Of a stretch of 8,477 bases of DNA, positions 1-5,822 are shown piece after piece; within the stretch, counting starts at the first letter, position 1; the number at the start of each line of letters is the position of its first letter. The notes beneath the pieces are model-generated. The model did not search any database. It worked only from the letters and a program-made list of their open reading frames with translations, and was not told the origin of the DNA. Position numbers and translations under genes: made by a program. This DNA comes from Bifidobacteriaceae bacterium (GTDB lineage: Bacteria > Actinomycetota > Actinomycetes > Actinomycetales > WQXJ01): positions 1-8,477 of the forward strand of contig JAISMT010000092.1 in NCBI GenBank assembly GCA_031276585.1, read 5' to 3'.

Positions 1-1
1 T

Positions 2-226
2 TATTCCTTTGAACTTTTGGAAATGATCCTGGCGCAAGCGGGTTCCAGTTTGCGTGACTTAGTGCAAGTCCAAGTGTTCTTGGGGGACATTGACACGGAC
101 TTTACGGCCTTCAATGAGGTCTACCAAAAGATCGTGCCTCCGCCCTATCCGCCGCGAGCCACGGTGGGGGCCGTCCTACCGGGTTACAAAATTGAAATGC
201 TAGTGACGGCCCTGGTACCGCACTAA
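2..226 (+). CDS. RidA family (YjgF/YER057c/UK114) enamine/imine deaminase, C-terminal part
   Basis: This is the 3' end of a gene that enters from the left edge. The reading frame is open from base 2 and the TAA is at 224-226, so about 74 residues are visible; a whole RidA is about 125-130 residues. RidA proteins are cytosolic trimers that hydrolyse reactive enamines and imines released by PLP or flavin enzymes to 2-oxo acids and ammonia. The visible part has the family pattern AGSSLRDLVQVQVFL, then FNEVYQKIVPPPYPPRATV, then a final strand ending KIEMLVTAL. The substrate-binding Arg (codon 155-157, matching Arg105 of E. coli RidA) and the Glu of KIE (194-196, matching Glu120) are both present. 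The TTG at 17 is internal, not the start. The downstream D-amino-acid dehydrogenase makes an imine product, so the proximity is functionally sensible. Family call is firm; exact substrate is unknown. Confidence 0.9.
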   Translation, partial: YSFELLEMILAQAGSSLRDLVQVQVFLGDIDTDFTAFNEVYQKIVPPPYPPRATVGAVLPGYKIEMLVTALVPH

Positions 227-235
227 AACCCCAAA

Positions 236-275
236 GTGGGCTGATGCCGCAACCGGGGGTACGGCATCGGCCTAT
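236..275 (+). terminator. Candidate Rho-independent-like hairpin after ridA
   Basis: Ten bases after the ridA stop, bases 236-249 pair with 262-275 around a 12-base loop. This gives 14 consecutive pairs in RNA, three of them G-U. The core GATGCCG/CGGCATC (243-249/262-268) is perfect. No U-run follows, which is common in actinobacteria, so terminator function is inferred. It would separate ridA transcription from the dehydrogenase operon, unless it acts as an attenuator. Confidence 0.5.
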
Positions 276-278
276 AAA
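273..278 (+). promoter_or_regulatory. Possible -10 element (TATAAA) for the dadA-like operon
   Basis: TATAAA matches five of six bases of the -10 consensus and lies about 120 bases before the dehydrogenase start. No good TTGACA-like -35 is visible 16-18 bases upstream, and the site overlaps the right arm of the hairpin at 236-275. A weaker alternative is TTGGAT (326-331) with TATTAA (349-354) at 17-base spacing. Neither is secure. Confidence 0.25.
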
Positions 279-314
279 AGTAGGGTTTACGCCAAGCAAC
301 ACCCCACAAAGCCT

Positions 315-387
315 CCTTCCTAAGGTTGGATCTTTTGCGGGGCTCAAATATTAAAGTTCCTCCACTCTAAGTGGTCTAGCAGGAAGG
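315..387 (+). promoter_or_regulatory. 5' leader with sequences that can mask the dadA-like ribosome binding site
   Basis: The Shine-Dalgarno AGGAAGG (381-387) is the exact complement of CCTTCCT at 315-321. Its first five bases (381-385) can alternatively pair with TTCCT at 357-361, directly stacked on a small perfect hairpin CCACT-CTA-AGTGG (362-374). Two mutually exclusive SD-occluding folds are therefore possible. This is seen as complementarity only; no known riboswitch consensus was recognised. Confidence 0.3.
381..387 (+). promoter_or_regulatory. Ribosome binding site of the dadA-like gene
   Basis: AGGAAGG lies nine bases before the ATG at 397. It is the clearest Shine-Dalgarno sequence in the window and fixes that start. 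Confidence 0.8.
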
Positions 388-396
388 CAGAAAAGA

Positions 397-1638
397 ATGA
401 AGACAGTCATAGTGGGTGCTGGTGTGGTGGGTTTAGCTACGGCTTACGAATTAGTACAGGCTGGTCATGAAGTAACAGTGGTGGAAAAGGAAACTTACGG
501 GGCCGGGCCTTCCCAAGGTAATGCGGGGTTGTTGACTGAAACTCTGTCCTTCCCGGTGCCTGCACCTGGCACTATTGGGTTGGCGGTACGTTCCATATTC
601 AAACCCCAAGCACCCATTACCGTACGTCTAAGGCCCAGTTGGGCTTTCGCGCAATACCTGCTCCGCATGGCGTTAGCTACGCGCAGTGATGCTTTTCACA
701 AGGGTACGGTGGCACAAGAACTCTTAACGCAGCACATTTTTACAACTTTTGATGCCTACCGTGAGGCCGGTCTCGAGTTTGAGATGCACCAAAAAGGTTC
801 CCTGCATATCTATCCGGACCGGGGAACTTTTGACGCCGCTTTGAAATTATTTGAGCCTTTCCACGGTATGCAGGACCGCATCCAGGCCATCAGTTCTGCA
901 GCTGAAGTGCATGAACTTGACCCTGAATTAGCGCCTGGAATTACTTACGGTTACTACGCTCCGCAAGACCGGCAAGTGGAGCCAGTATCGCTGCTGAAAG
1001 CGTTGTTAGGGGCGGTGCAAGAAAAAGGCGGCCAGTTGCTGGAGCATACGGCAGTCTTAGATTTTGTGACTGAGGGCAATGCGGTCCGTGGCGTGGTGAC
1101 CACCGGAGGTGTGCTCGATGCCGACCAAGTGGTGATAGCCGCAGGCGTGGGTTCCCGCTCGCTGGCAACCAAGTTGGGACTCCAGCTACCGCTCTATGGC
1201 GGGGGTGGTTATTCCATAGATGGTTATTTCGCTTCTGGTCCCAAACCGGCTTTGAGCGCTTTAACTGTTGATACAGATATTGCCGTAACGCCCCTCAACT
1301 GGGGTTTGCGAGCCTCTTCCGGAATGATTGTGGGCCAAGACAAACCCGTGGTGAATCCGAAACTAATTCAACGGCTACTCCAGGATTTGAAAACTATCTA
1401 TCCGCAAGTACGTCTAGATTCCCACACCGCGGGCTGGGCCGGATTGCGGCCTATGTCCGCCGATGGGGTACCCATAATTGGTCCAGTACCAGGTTTAAAA
1501 AATGCCATTCTGGCCACCGGGCACGCCATGATGGGCGTTACTTTTGGGCCCATTACAGCCAAGATAGTGCGTGAACTAATTGAGGAGCCGGCACATCCGG
1601 CAGGGTACCGGCTGTTTGCCGCGGAACGGTTCTTGTGA
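397..1638 (+). CDS. DadA-like FAD-dependent D-amino-acid dehydrogenase / glycine oxidase family
   Basis: A 413-residue flavoprotein of the DAO family, close in length to DadA (about 430). Members oxidise D-amino acids or related amines to imino acids, which hydrolyse to 2-oxo acids; DadA types pass electrons to the respiratory chain. The N-terminal Rossmann motif is GAGVVG (residues 7-12), with Glu30 ending strand 2 to bind the FAD ribose. SQGNAGLL and PVPAPG near residues 39-60 are DadA-like. The C-terminal FAD/substrate region reads GWAGLRPMSADGVPIIGP (346-363), including Arg351, then GHAMMGVTFGP (375-385). No signal peptide or membrane helix is visible. The ATG at 397 has a strong SD. The stop overlaps the GTG of the next gene by four bases (GTGA), so the two are probably co-translated. 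With RidA just upstream, the imine product would have a dedicated hydrolase. Glycine, sarcosine or hydroxyproline-type substrates cannot be excluded. Confidence 0.85.
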   Translation: MKTVIVGAGVVGLATAYELVQAGHEVTVVEKETYGAGPSQGNAGLLTETLSFPVPAPGTIGLAVRSIFKPQAPITVRLRPSWAFAQYLLRMALATRSDAFHKGTVAQELLTQHIFTTFDAYREAGLEFEMHQKGSLHIYPDRGTFDAALKLFEPFHGMQDRIQAISSAAEVHELDPELAPGITYGYYAPQDRQVEPVSLLKALLGAVQEKGGQLLEHTAVLDFVTEGNAVRGVVTTGGVLDADQVVIAAGVGSRSLATKLGLQLPLYGGGGYSIDGYFASGPKPALSALTVDTDIAVTPLNWGLRASSGMIVGQDKPVVNPKLIQRLLQDLKTIYPQVRLDSHTAGWAGLRPMSADGVPIIGPVPGLKNAILATGHAMMGVTFGPITAKIVRELIEEPAHPAGYRLFAAERFL

Positions 1639-2426
1639 ACCCAAGCCGGCCAGCTGGCCCCTGGGTAGGACATGTGGACCCGGGGGCAAACTTGGGGCGA
1701 GTCAAAATGTCGCGCCGGCAACGTACCGCCGGGCACCTAGTGGGCGTGGTGCATCTAGATGAGGTGTGGTACCCGTTGGTGCCCGGTAACGTGGTAAACG
1801 CCTCGACTTTTGGTTTTCCGGTTCGCTACCAATGTGTTGAGGGGGTGGATATTCCGGCGCTTTTTGGCCCGGCCCGCCGTGATGTATCTGCTGCCATTAT
1901 CAGTGCTTGCCAAGAATTAGAGGGGGAAGGGGTCCGGGCCATTTCTTCCGCCTGCGGTTATTTTGGTTTTTACCAGCGCCAAGTAGCTCAAGCCGTAAAC
2001 GTGCCGGTAGGGCTATCTTCTTTAGTGCAAATTCCGTGGGTGGCCTCACTGATTGGGCCTTCGCGCGGAATTGCCGTACTGACTGCCGATGCCACCGCGC
2101 TGGAACCTGAACTATGGGAGGCTTGCGGGATCCATGACCAGTCACGGCTAGTTGTTGGAGGCCTGCAAGAAGCCCCGGAGTTTTCCGCCATCTTGGAGGG
2201 CAGAGGCGAATTCAATAACGAGGCCGTCCGGGACGAGGCGGTTGCTTTAGCGTGCAGGCTAACGTCCCAGGGAAATGTGGGCGCGGTGCTGTTGGAATGT
2301 TCTGACTTGCCTCCTTATTCGGCCGCTATCCAGGCAGCAGTGGGGTTGCCAGTATTCGATTTCACCACTCTGATCCGGTTTCTGCATTCGGCAGTAGCTC
2401 AGCAACCCTACGGCGGGTTCATCTAA
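1635..2426 (+). CDS. Aspartate/glutamate (hydantoin) racemase superfamily protein
   Basis: A 263-residue protein of the cofactor-independent Asp/Glu racemase superfamily, which inverts the alpha carbon using two cysteines as acid/base. Both are present and symmetric: Cys107 in AISSACGYFGF and Cys222 in VLLECSDLPPY. The order also fits the family: VGVVHLDEVWYPLVPGNVVN at the N-terminus, a first domain to about residue 120, then LIGPSRGIAVLTADATALEP opening the second. The GTG at 1635 overlaps the dehydrogenase stop, which favours translational coupling. An internal ATG at 1707, preceded by GGGGCGAG (1694-1701), would drop a 24-residue leader that looks unconserved and may be the real start. 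Its job is probably to interconvert stereoisomers of the substrate oxidised by the upstream enzyme; the specific substrate is unknown. It is not likely to be the cell-wall MurI, judging by sequence pattern and context. Confidence 0.8.
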   Translation: MNPSRPAGPWVGHVDPGANLGRVKMSRRQRTAGHLVGVVHLDEVWYPLVPGNVVNASTFGFPVRYQCVEGVDIPALFGPARRDVSAAIISACQELEGEGVRAISSACGYFGFYQRQVAQAVNVPVGLSSLVQIPWVASLIGPSRGIAVLTADATALEPELWEACGIHDQSRLVVGGLQEAPEFSAILEGRGEFNNEAVRDEAVALACRLTSQGNVGAVLLECSDLPPYSAAIQAAVGLPVFDFTTLIRFLHSAVAQQPYGGFI

Positions 2427-2484
2427 ACCCTCGTAAAACCTTCGCGTCCCGGACACTCCGCGCAGCGGTTCATGCTCTAGACTC

Positions 2485-2501
2485 TTGATAACCTTTATCA
2501 A
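2485..2501. promoter_or_regulatory. Inverted repeat, candidate operator upstream of the oxidoreductase-transporter operon
   Basis: TTGATAA (2485-2491) and TTATCAA (2495-2501) form a perfect 7-bp dyad with a CCT centre, in the 108-base gap before the oxidoreductase GTG at 2535. It is flanked by a second inverted pair, TCTAGAC (2476-2482) and GTCTAGA (2515-2521). The size and symmetry fit a dimeric repressor such as an ArsR- or TetR-type regulator, but no regulator gene lies in the window. TTGATA could also serve as a -35, although no convincing -10 follows. Confidence 0.4.
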
Positions 2502-2534
2502 CCGGCGCATGAGCGTCTAGAAAGCGACCACACC

Positions 2535-3653
2535 GTGACTACTCTTCCTCCTGCCCTCGACGCGCTCGTCATCGGCGCTGGCCCTGCTGGTATCGGCACC
2601 GCACTGGCCTTAGCCGATGTAGAGCAGCTAACCTTCGGCGTCCTGGAACGGGGCCAAATTGGCCAAACTTTCCTGGAATGGCCCGCCGAACAAACCTTCC
2701 TCACCCCTTCCTTCACCGGTAACGGGTTCGGTGCTACCGACCTGAACGCGGTACATCCGGACACTTCACCGGCCTACAGCCTGGGAGTGGATTACCCCAC
2801 CGGCCCGCAGTACGCCAAATATCTGCGCAGCGTAGTGAAATATTTCGAAGTGCCAGTGCTCGATGACGCAGAAGTCTCTACGGTGGACCCACACGAAGAA
2901 GGTTTTGAAGTTCAAAGCACTCGAGGGCCAGTACTAGCCCGCTCACTAGTGTGGGCCGGCGGTGAATTCCACCAACCATTGCAACCAGATATACCTGGCG
3001 GTGACCTGGCCCAACCAGCGCGCAATCCCGAAGCTTGGGAACCCCGGGCCGGGCGAGTAGTGGTGATAGGCGGCTACGAGTCCGGAATCGACATCGCCTG
3101 CCATCACGTTGAACACGGCGCTGAGGTGACAGTTATTGATGGTCTCAGGCCGTGGGACCCGGAGGCTGGTTCTGACCCGTCTTTTCGGCTGGCCAACCGC
3201 TCCAGGAACCGTTTGAAAACGGCTCAAAGTACGGGGCGGCTCAAACTGGTAGGAGCACACGCTAAACGCATTAAACCCAGCGGATCCAAATGGGTGGTGA
3301 GTTTAGACAACGGAACTCGCCGGCGCGCCGATTCACCCCCCATTGCCGCCACCGGATACGGACCGGGACTGGGACCGGTGGCACACCTTTTTACCCGCCG
3401 CCCCGATGGCTGGCCGGAACTGGATGAGGATGACCAGTCCACCATCACCCCGGGACTATTTCTAGCCGGACCGGCTTTGCGGCACGACGCCCTAAAACTG
3501 TGCTTTATCTACAAATTCCGCCAACGTTTTGCCCACGTAGCCCGCGTCATCGGCGAGAGGGCCGGGAAAGACGTAAGCGCCCTGGAAGCCTGGCGGGCCG
3601 CTGGTATGCTCACCGACGATCTGTCATGTTGCGCGGTGGAATGCGCGTGTTAA
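2535..3653 (+). CDS. FAD/NAD(P)-binding oxidoreductase (flavin monooxygenase / YpdA / ArsO-like) with a C-terminal Cys cluster
   Basis: A 372-residue two-dinucleotide-binding-domain flavoprotein. The FAD motif is GAGPAG (14-19). The NAD(P) motif is GGYESG (179-184), a Gly-rich variant after VVVI. The C-terminal FAD contact is GLFLAGP (307-313), followed by the family-typical CFIYKFRQRF (323-332). WPAEQTFLTPSF (49-60) is characteristic of this subgroup. The CxxC redox pair of thioredoxin reductases is absent, so it is more like YpdA or flavin monooxygenases such as ArsO. The last residues hold four cysteines (365, 366, 370, 372; pattern CCxxxCxC), whose codons overlap the start region of the next gene. 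The GTG start is chosen for its fit to the Rossmann strand; the SD is weak (GAAAG, 2520-2524). Co-transcription with an ACR3-like transporter suggests metalloid or thiol stress. The reaction is not proven. Confidence 0.75.
   Translation: MTTLPPALDALVIGAGPAGIGTALALADVEQLTFGVLERGQIGQTFLEWPAEQTFLTPSFTGNGFGATDLNAVHPDTSPAYSLGVDYPTGPQYAKYLRSVVKYFEVPVLDDAEVSTVDPHEEGFEVQSTRGPVLARSLVWAGGEFHQPLQPDIPGGDLAQPARNPEAWEPRAGRVVVIGGYESGIDIACHHVEHGAEVTVIDGLRPWDPEAGSDPSFRLANRSRNRLKTAQSTGRLKLVGAHAKRIKPSGSKWVVSLDNGTRRRADSPPIAATGYGPGLGPVAHLFTRRPDGWPELDEDDQSTITPGLFLAGPALRHDALKLCFIYKFRQRFAHVARVIGERAGKDVSALEAWRAAGMLTDDLSCCAVECAC
3635..3640 (+). promoter_or_regulatory. Ribosome binding site inside the oxidoreductase 3' end that decides the transporter start
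   Basis: GGTGGA sits six bases before GTG 3647, inside the last codons of the upstream gene. It is the only purine-rich element near the four in-frame candidates (ATG 3626, ATG 3641, GTG 3647, ATG 3656) and favours GTG 3647. It is a partial SD match only. Confidence 0.4.
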
Positions 3654-4672
3654 CCATGCTTTGGCGCAACGGATCTGCCACCGCACTGTTCCTAGCCGCC
3701 ATCGTGGGTGGGAGCCTCTTTGGGGCGCTCGCTCCCTCCGCAGCGGAGCGCTGCAGTGGACTAACTGATCCGCTAGTGCTGCTGCTGGTGGGTACCCTGT
3801 TCTTCACTCTTCGGCTAGATGGGATATCCCAACTGCGTCACACCCCCCGCCTGGTGTTACTCACGGTGGGAGTGAATTTTCTGATAATTCCGTTGTTGGG
3901 GCTCACCCTTACGGCGCTGTTACCAAGTGATGCGTTGCGTTTGGGCGTGTTGATCTACTGTCTGGCTCCGTGCACCGACTGGTTTCTGGGATTCACTCGC
4001 CTGGCTGGAGGTGACACGGTAACAGGTGCGGCGCTCATCCCAATCCAGATGATGCTGCAGCTGGCGCTCTACCCAGTGTGGATTGCGGGGTTCGCGGGTG
4101 AACATGCTTCAGTCACTGCGGCTGCCGTCGGCTCGACGCTGCTCACCTGGTTTGTGTTCCCGGCCGGGGTTGGTTTGGGTTTACGGCTGCTACTGCGCTT
4201 CACCTTGCCCACGCGATGGCGCGAGCGGACCGTAACGTTGGTGGACCGGAAAGTGCCGCTCTTGATCGCTGCGGTGATTGTTGGGGTGTTTGCCGGAAAC
4301 GTCCGGACCATACTTGCTGACTTAGCGGCATTCGGTTGGGTGCTCCTAGCAGTGTTTTTGTTCTTCATGGTTACGTTGGCGCTCGGGGAAGGCATTGCGC
4401 GGGTCTTCCGGTTGAACTACTCCGAACGTGCCTTGTTGACCATGGCAACCTCCGCTCGTAACGCTCCCCTGATGCTGGCGGTAACTACCGTCGCGTTGCC
4501 TAACCAACCGATGGTTTACGCCGCCATTATTCTGGGTATGCTCATCGAATTCCCACACCTCGCCGCCATTACCCACCTGCTACGGTTCCGGCGGGTATCA
4601 CGTATTTTGCAGGCTACAGGGCCGATGCCGCACTCTTCGCCAACAGTGCGTCGTGCAGTCTTTAGGGTATAA
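3647..4672 (+). CDS. ACR3/BASS-type transporter (annotated in related bacteria as arsenic resistance protein)
   Basis: An integral membrane protein of about 341 residues with ten predictable hydrophobic helices, the topology of the bile acid:sodium symporter superfamily that includes ACR3 arsenite exporters. The helix-4 signature is YCLAPCTDWFLGFTRLAGGD, keeping the key Cys of ACR3 proteins (Cys109, codon 3971-3973) plus an extra Cys105. Helix 9 reads ATSARNAPLMLAV: the Arg-Asn pair is kept, but the Glu of the ACR3 motif RNFELAIAVA is replaced by Ala-Pro. A Glu appears instead in helix 10 (Glu301, LIEFPHL). It overlaps the flavoprotein gene, so coupling is likely. Starts at ATG 3626, 3641 or 3656 are possible; GTG 3647 has the best placed SD. 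Family membership is firm, but arsenite transport is only inferred because of the missing Glu. The final residues lie on the first of the 23-bp repeats. Confidence 0.8.
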   Translation: MLTMLWRNGSATALFLAAIVGGSLFGALAPSAAERCSGLTDPLVLLLVGTLFFTLRLDGISQLRHTPRLVLLTVGVNFLIIPLLGLTLTALLPSDALRLGVLIYCLAPCTDWFLGFTRLAGGDTVTGAALIPIQMMLQLALYPVWIAGFAGEHASVTAAAVGSTLLTWFVFPAGVGLGLRLLLRFTLPTRWRERTVTLVDRKVPLLIAAVIVGVFAGNVRTILADLAAFGWVLLAVFLFFMVTLALGEGIARVFRLNYSERALLTMATSARNAPLMLAVTTVALPNQPMVYAAIILGMLIEFPHLAAITHLLRFRRVSRILQATGPMPHSSPTVRRAVFRV

Positions 4673-4733
4673 ATCCAACATCGATTCGGGTACAAAACCA
4701 GTCACAGTTTGGGTATAAAACCAACAACTAGTT
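4665..4733. repeat. Three tandem 23-bp units
   Basis: Units begin at 4665, 4688 and 4711, exactly 23 bases apart. Each opens with GGGTAYAAAWCCA; units 1 and 3 share GGGTATAAA and CCAACA. The remaining bases of each unit diverge. Unit 1 contains the stop codon of the transporter. No fourth unit is visible on either side. The helical spacing (about two turns) suggests protein binding sites, or iteron-like or promoter repeats, rather than a CRISPR array. Confidence 0.65.
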
Positions 4734-4736
4734 GTT
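4723..4736. promoter_or_regulatory. Perfect 14-bp palindrome
   Basis: AACAACTAGTTGTT is its own reverse complement and overlaps the end of the third 23-bp unit, just upstream of the ATPase remnant. It is a candidate operator for that dead gene or a recombination relic. Function is inferred. Confidence 0.4.
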
Positions 4737-4754
4737 CTACCTGTATGAATATGA

Positions 4755-4982
4755 GACCATGATTGCCTGGTTCAGGCTTCACCTTTCAGCCCACCGGGTT
4801 ACCATTCACGCCTGGTTGACCTCACTTTGGCCGACAGTTTGGCGGCGTTTGGTGGTGTGCTCATTGAGGGACCAAAGTGGTGCGGTAAAACTTGGACGGC
4901 ACGGCATCAGGCTCAGGCCTTCATTAAGGCGGACCGCCGGGACGTGCAACAGCAAGCTGAGTTAGTCCCGGTGTTCATGTAG
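4755..4982 (+). pseudogene. Truncated N-terminal remnant of a DUF4143-type AAA ATPase
   Basis: The frame starting after a TGA at 4752-4754 encodes about 75 residues. These contain YHSRLVDLTLADSLAAFGGV, then LIEGPKWCGKTWTARHQAQA with an intact Walker A (GPKWCGKT, 4869-4892), then FIKADRRDVQQQAELVP and a TAG at 4980-4982. This is the usual start of DUF4143/AAA_14 ATPases, which are about 400 residues. The Walker B (normally LLDEWQ-like, soon after AELVP) and the whole C-terminal nuclease-like domain are missing. No ATG or GTG start exists in frame before the conserved part. The gene is therefore broken at both ends and should not make a working ATPase. The next 190 bases show no continuation in any forward frame. 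The preceding 23-bp repeats and palindrome may be its old control region. Confidence 0.7.
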
Positions 4983-5101
4983 TGCCGTTGGACTGCCTCG
5001 GGCCTTAGGAGCGTGGTGAAAAATCACGTTCCAGCCGTGTTGACGTGGTAAACGCAAAGCGTTGACCTGAGGAAACGCGGACGACAAACACTGTTTGGTA
5101 C

Positions 5102-5130
5102 CTGGAAATCCGGTTTCACCGGATTTCCAG
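5102..5130. terminator. Perfect 12-bp stem-loop downstream of the vapC-like gene
   Basis: CTGGAAATCCGG (5102-5113) and CCGGATTTCCAG (5119-5130) are exact reverse complements around a 5-base loop. The hairpin lies 45 bases past the stop of the minus-strand toxin gene, so it may end that transcript. Neither strand has a T-run after it. A mobile-element or REP-like relic is the alternative. The rest of 4983-5175 contains nothing else I can name, apart from a small AACGC-AAA-GCGTT dyad at 5051-5063. Confidence 0.5.
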
Positions 5131-5175
5131 AAACGCGACGCTACGTCTACTGCTACAACTAGATTCCGCAGCCAG

Positions 5176-5568
5176 TCATAAGACTTTATGAACAACATCG
5201 GGGTGGCTTTGGGCTAAGCCTTGGTCCAATGTGGCAAGTTTTCCCTGATGTTTTCGGGCTAATTGTGCCAAGTACCAGTCGGTGACTTGCCGGTGACCCA
5301 TCACATGGGTGAGGTCAACTTCAAGGTAACTGATTGAATCCGGCCACCATTGAAAACCGGGACGTTGATGCAGACCTTCAACCGCTTTTTGAGTGGCTGC
5401 ATTTGAAGCGCCCTGCCGAATTAAAAAGCGCACCAATGCACCTTCGGTTATTGGGCACAAGGCAAATCGGTTCACTTCAGCGAACCACCTAGTAGCCAAA
5501 TTATGGTGCGTATGCCCTTGAACTGAGAGCGCAATCACCAGGTTTGAGTCGAGTAGGTAGGTGGTCAT
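5176..5568 (-). CDS. VapC-like PIN-domain ribonuclease toxin
   Basis: A 130-residue PIN-domain protein, the normal VapC size. VapC toxins are Mg-dependent RNases that cleave tRNA or rRNA sites and stop translation until bound by the antitoxin. The acidic active-site set is visible: Asp7 in TYLLDSNLVIAL, Glu42 in PITEGALVRFL, Asp97 in VTDWYLAQLA, and Asp115 in KLATLDQGLA. The toxin therefore looks catalytically intact. The ATG (5568-5566) overlaps the antitoxin TGA by four bases (ATGA), the standard TA arrangement that couples toxin translation to antitoxin translation. The RNA target cannot be read from sequence. The pair sits next to a decayed ATPase gene, in a stretch that looks like accessory DNA between two core operons. 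Confidence 0.88.
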   Translation of the reverse strand: MTTYLLDSNLVIALSVQGHTHHNLATRWFAEVNRFALCPITEGALVRFLIRQGASNAATQKAVEGLHQRPGFQWWPDSISYLEVDLTHVMGHRQVTDWYLAQLARKHQGKLATLDQGLAQSHPDVVHKVL

Positions 5569-5822
5569 TGGTCTTCGTCGATCAATTCAGCCACCTGTTC
5601 AATGGTGAAGGTCCGGCCAAAGTCAAACGTCACTAGACCAGTCCTCGGGTCGATCTGGTATTCGCTTGTCTCTGGTTGGTGATCTCGCAGAGCGGAGATC
5701 ACCAACTCAGACGCAGTAGCTGAAAACGATCTGCCCTGTTTCTCTGCTAACGCCTTGATGCGGGCGTGGGCCCCGGGCGGAATGTCAATGGTGGTGCGCA
5801 TGGTATGCATCATACTATGCAT
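5565..5822 (-). CDS. VapB-like ribbon-helix-helix antitoxin
   Basis: A protein of up to 85 residues, encoded directly before and overlapping the PIN toxin. MRTTIDIPPGAHARIKALAE followed by GRSFSATASELVISALRD is a ribbon-helix-helix DNA-binding domain (beta strand RTTIDI, then two helices). The C-terminal part (YQIDPRTGLVTFDFGRTF to the end) should wrap the toxin. Four in-frame Met codons occur in the first eight residues (M1 at 5822, M4 at 5813, M5 at 5810, M8 at 5801). Met8 matches the usual family start; the upstream bases are largely operator repeat, and no start has a clear SD. The protein should neutralise the toxin and repress its own promoter through the half-sites at 5804-5850. Confidence 0.85.
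   Translation of the reverse strand: MHSMMHTMRTTIDIPPGAHARIKALAEKQGRSFSATASELVISALRDHQPETSEYQIDPRTGLVTFDFGRTFTIEQVAELIDEDQ

Noticed and set aside
1900..2215. Alternative frames on both strands within the racemase gene
   Set aside because: They are shadows; the annotated frame contains both catalytic Cys motifs of the family.
3500..3646. Upstream extension of the transporter frame
   Set aside because: It would overlap 150 bases of well-conserved flavoprotein sequence, and the extra residues are hydrophilic and non-family-like.
4665..4733. The 23-bp repeats as a CRISPR array
   Set aside because: Only 13 bases are conserved per unit, there is no spacer of normal length, and no cas genes are present.
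4732..4965. Plus-strand open frame with an early TTG/ATG start over the ATPase remnant
   Set aside because: It is out of frame with the recognisable Walker A protein and has no family features of its own.
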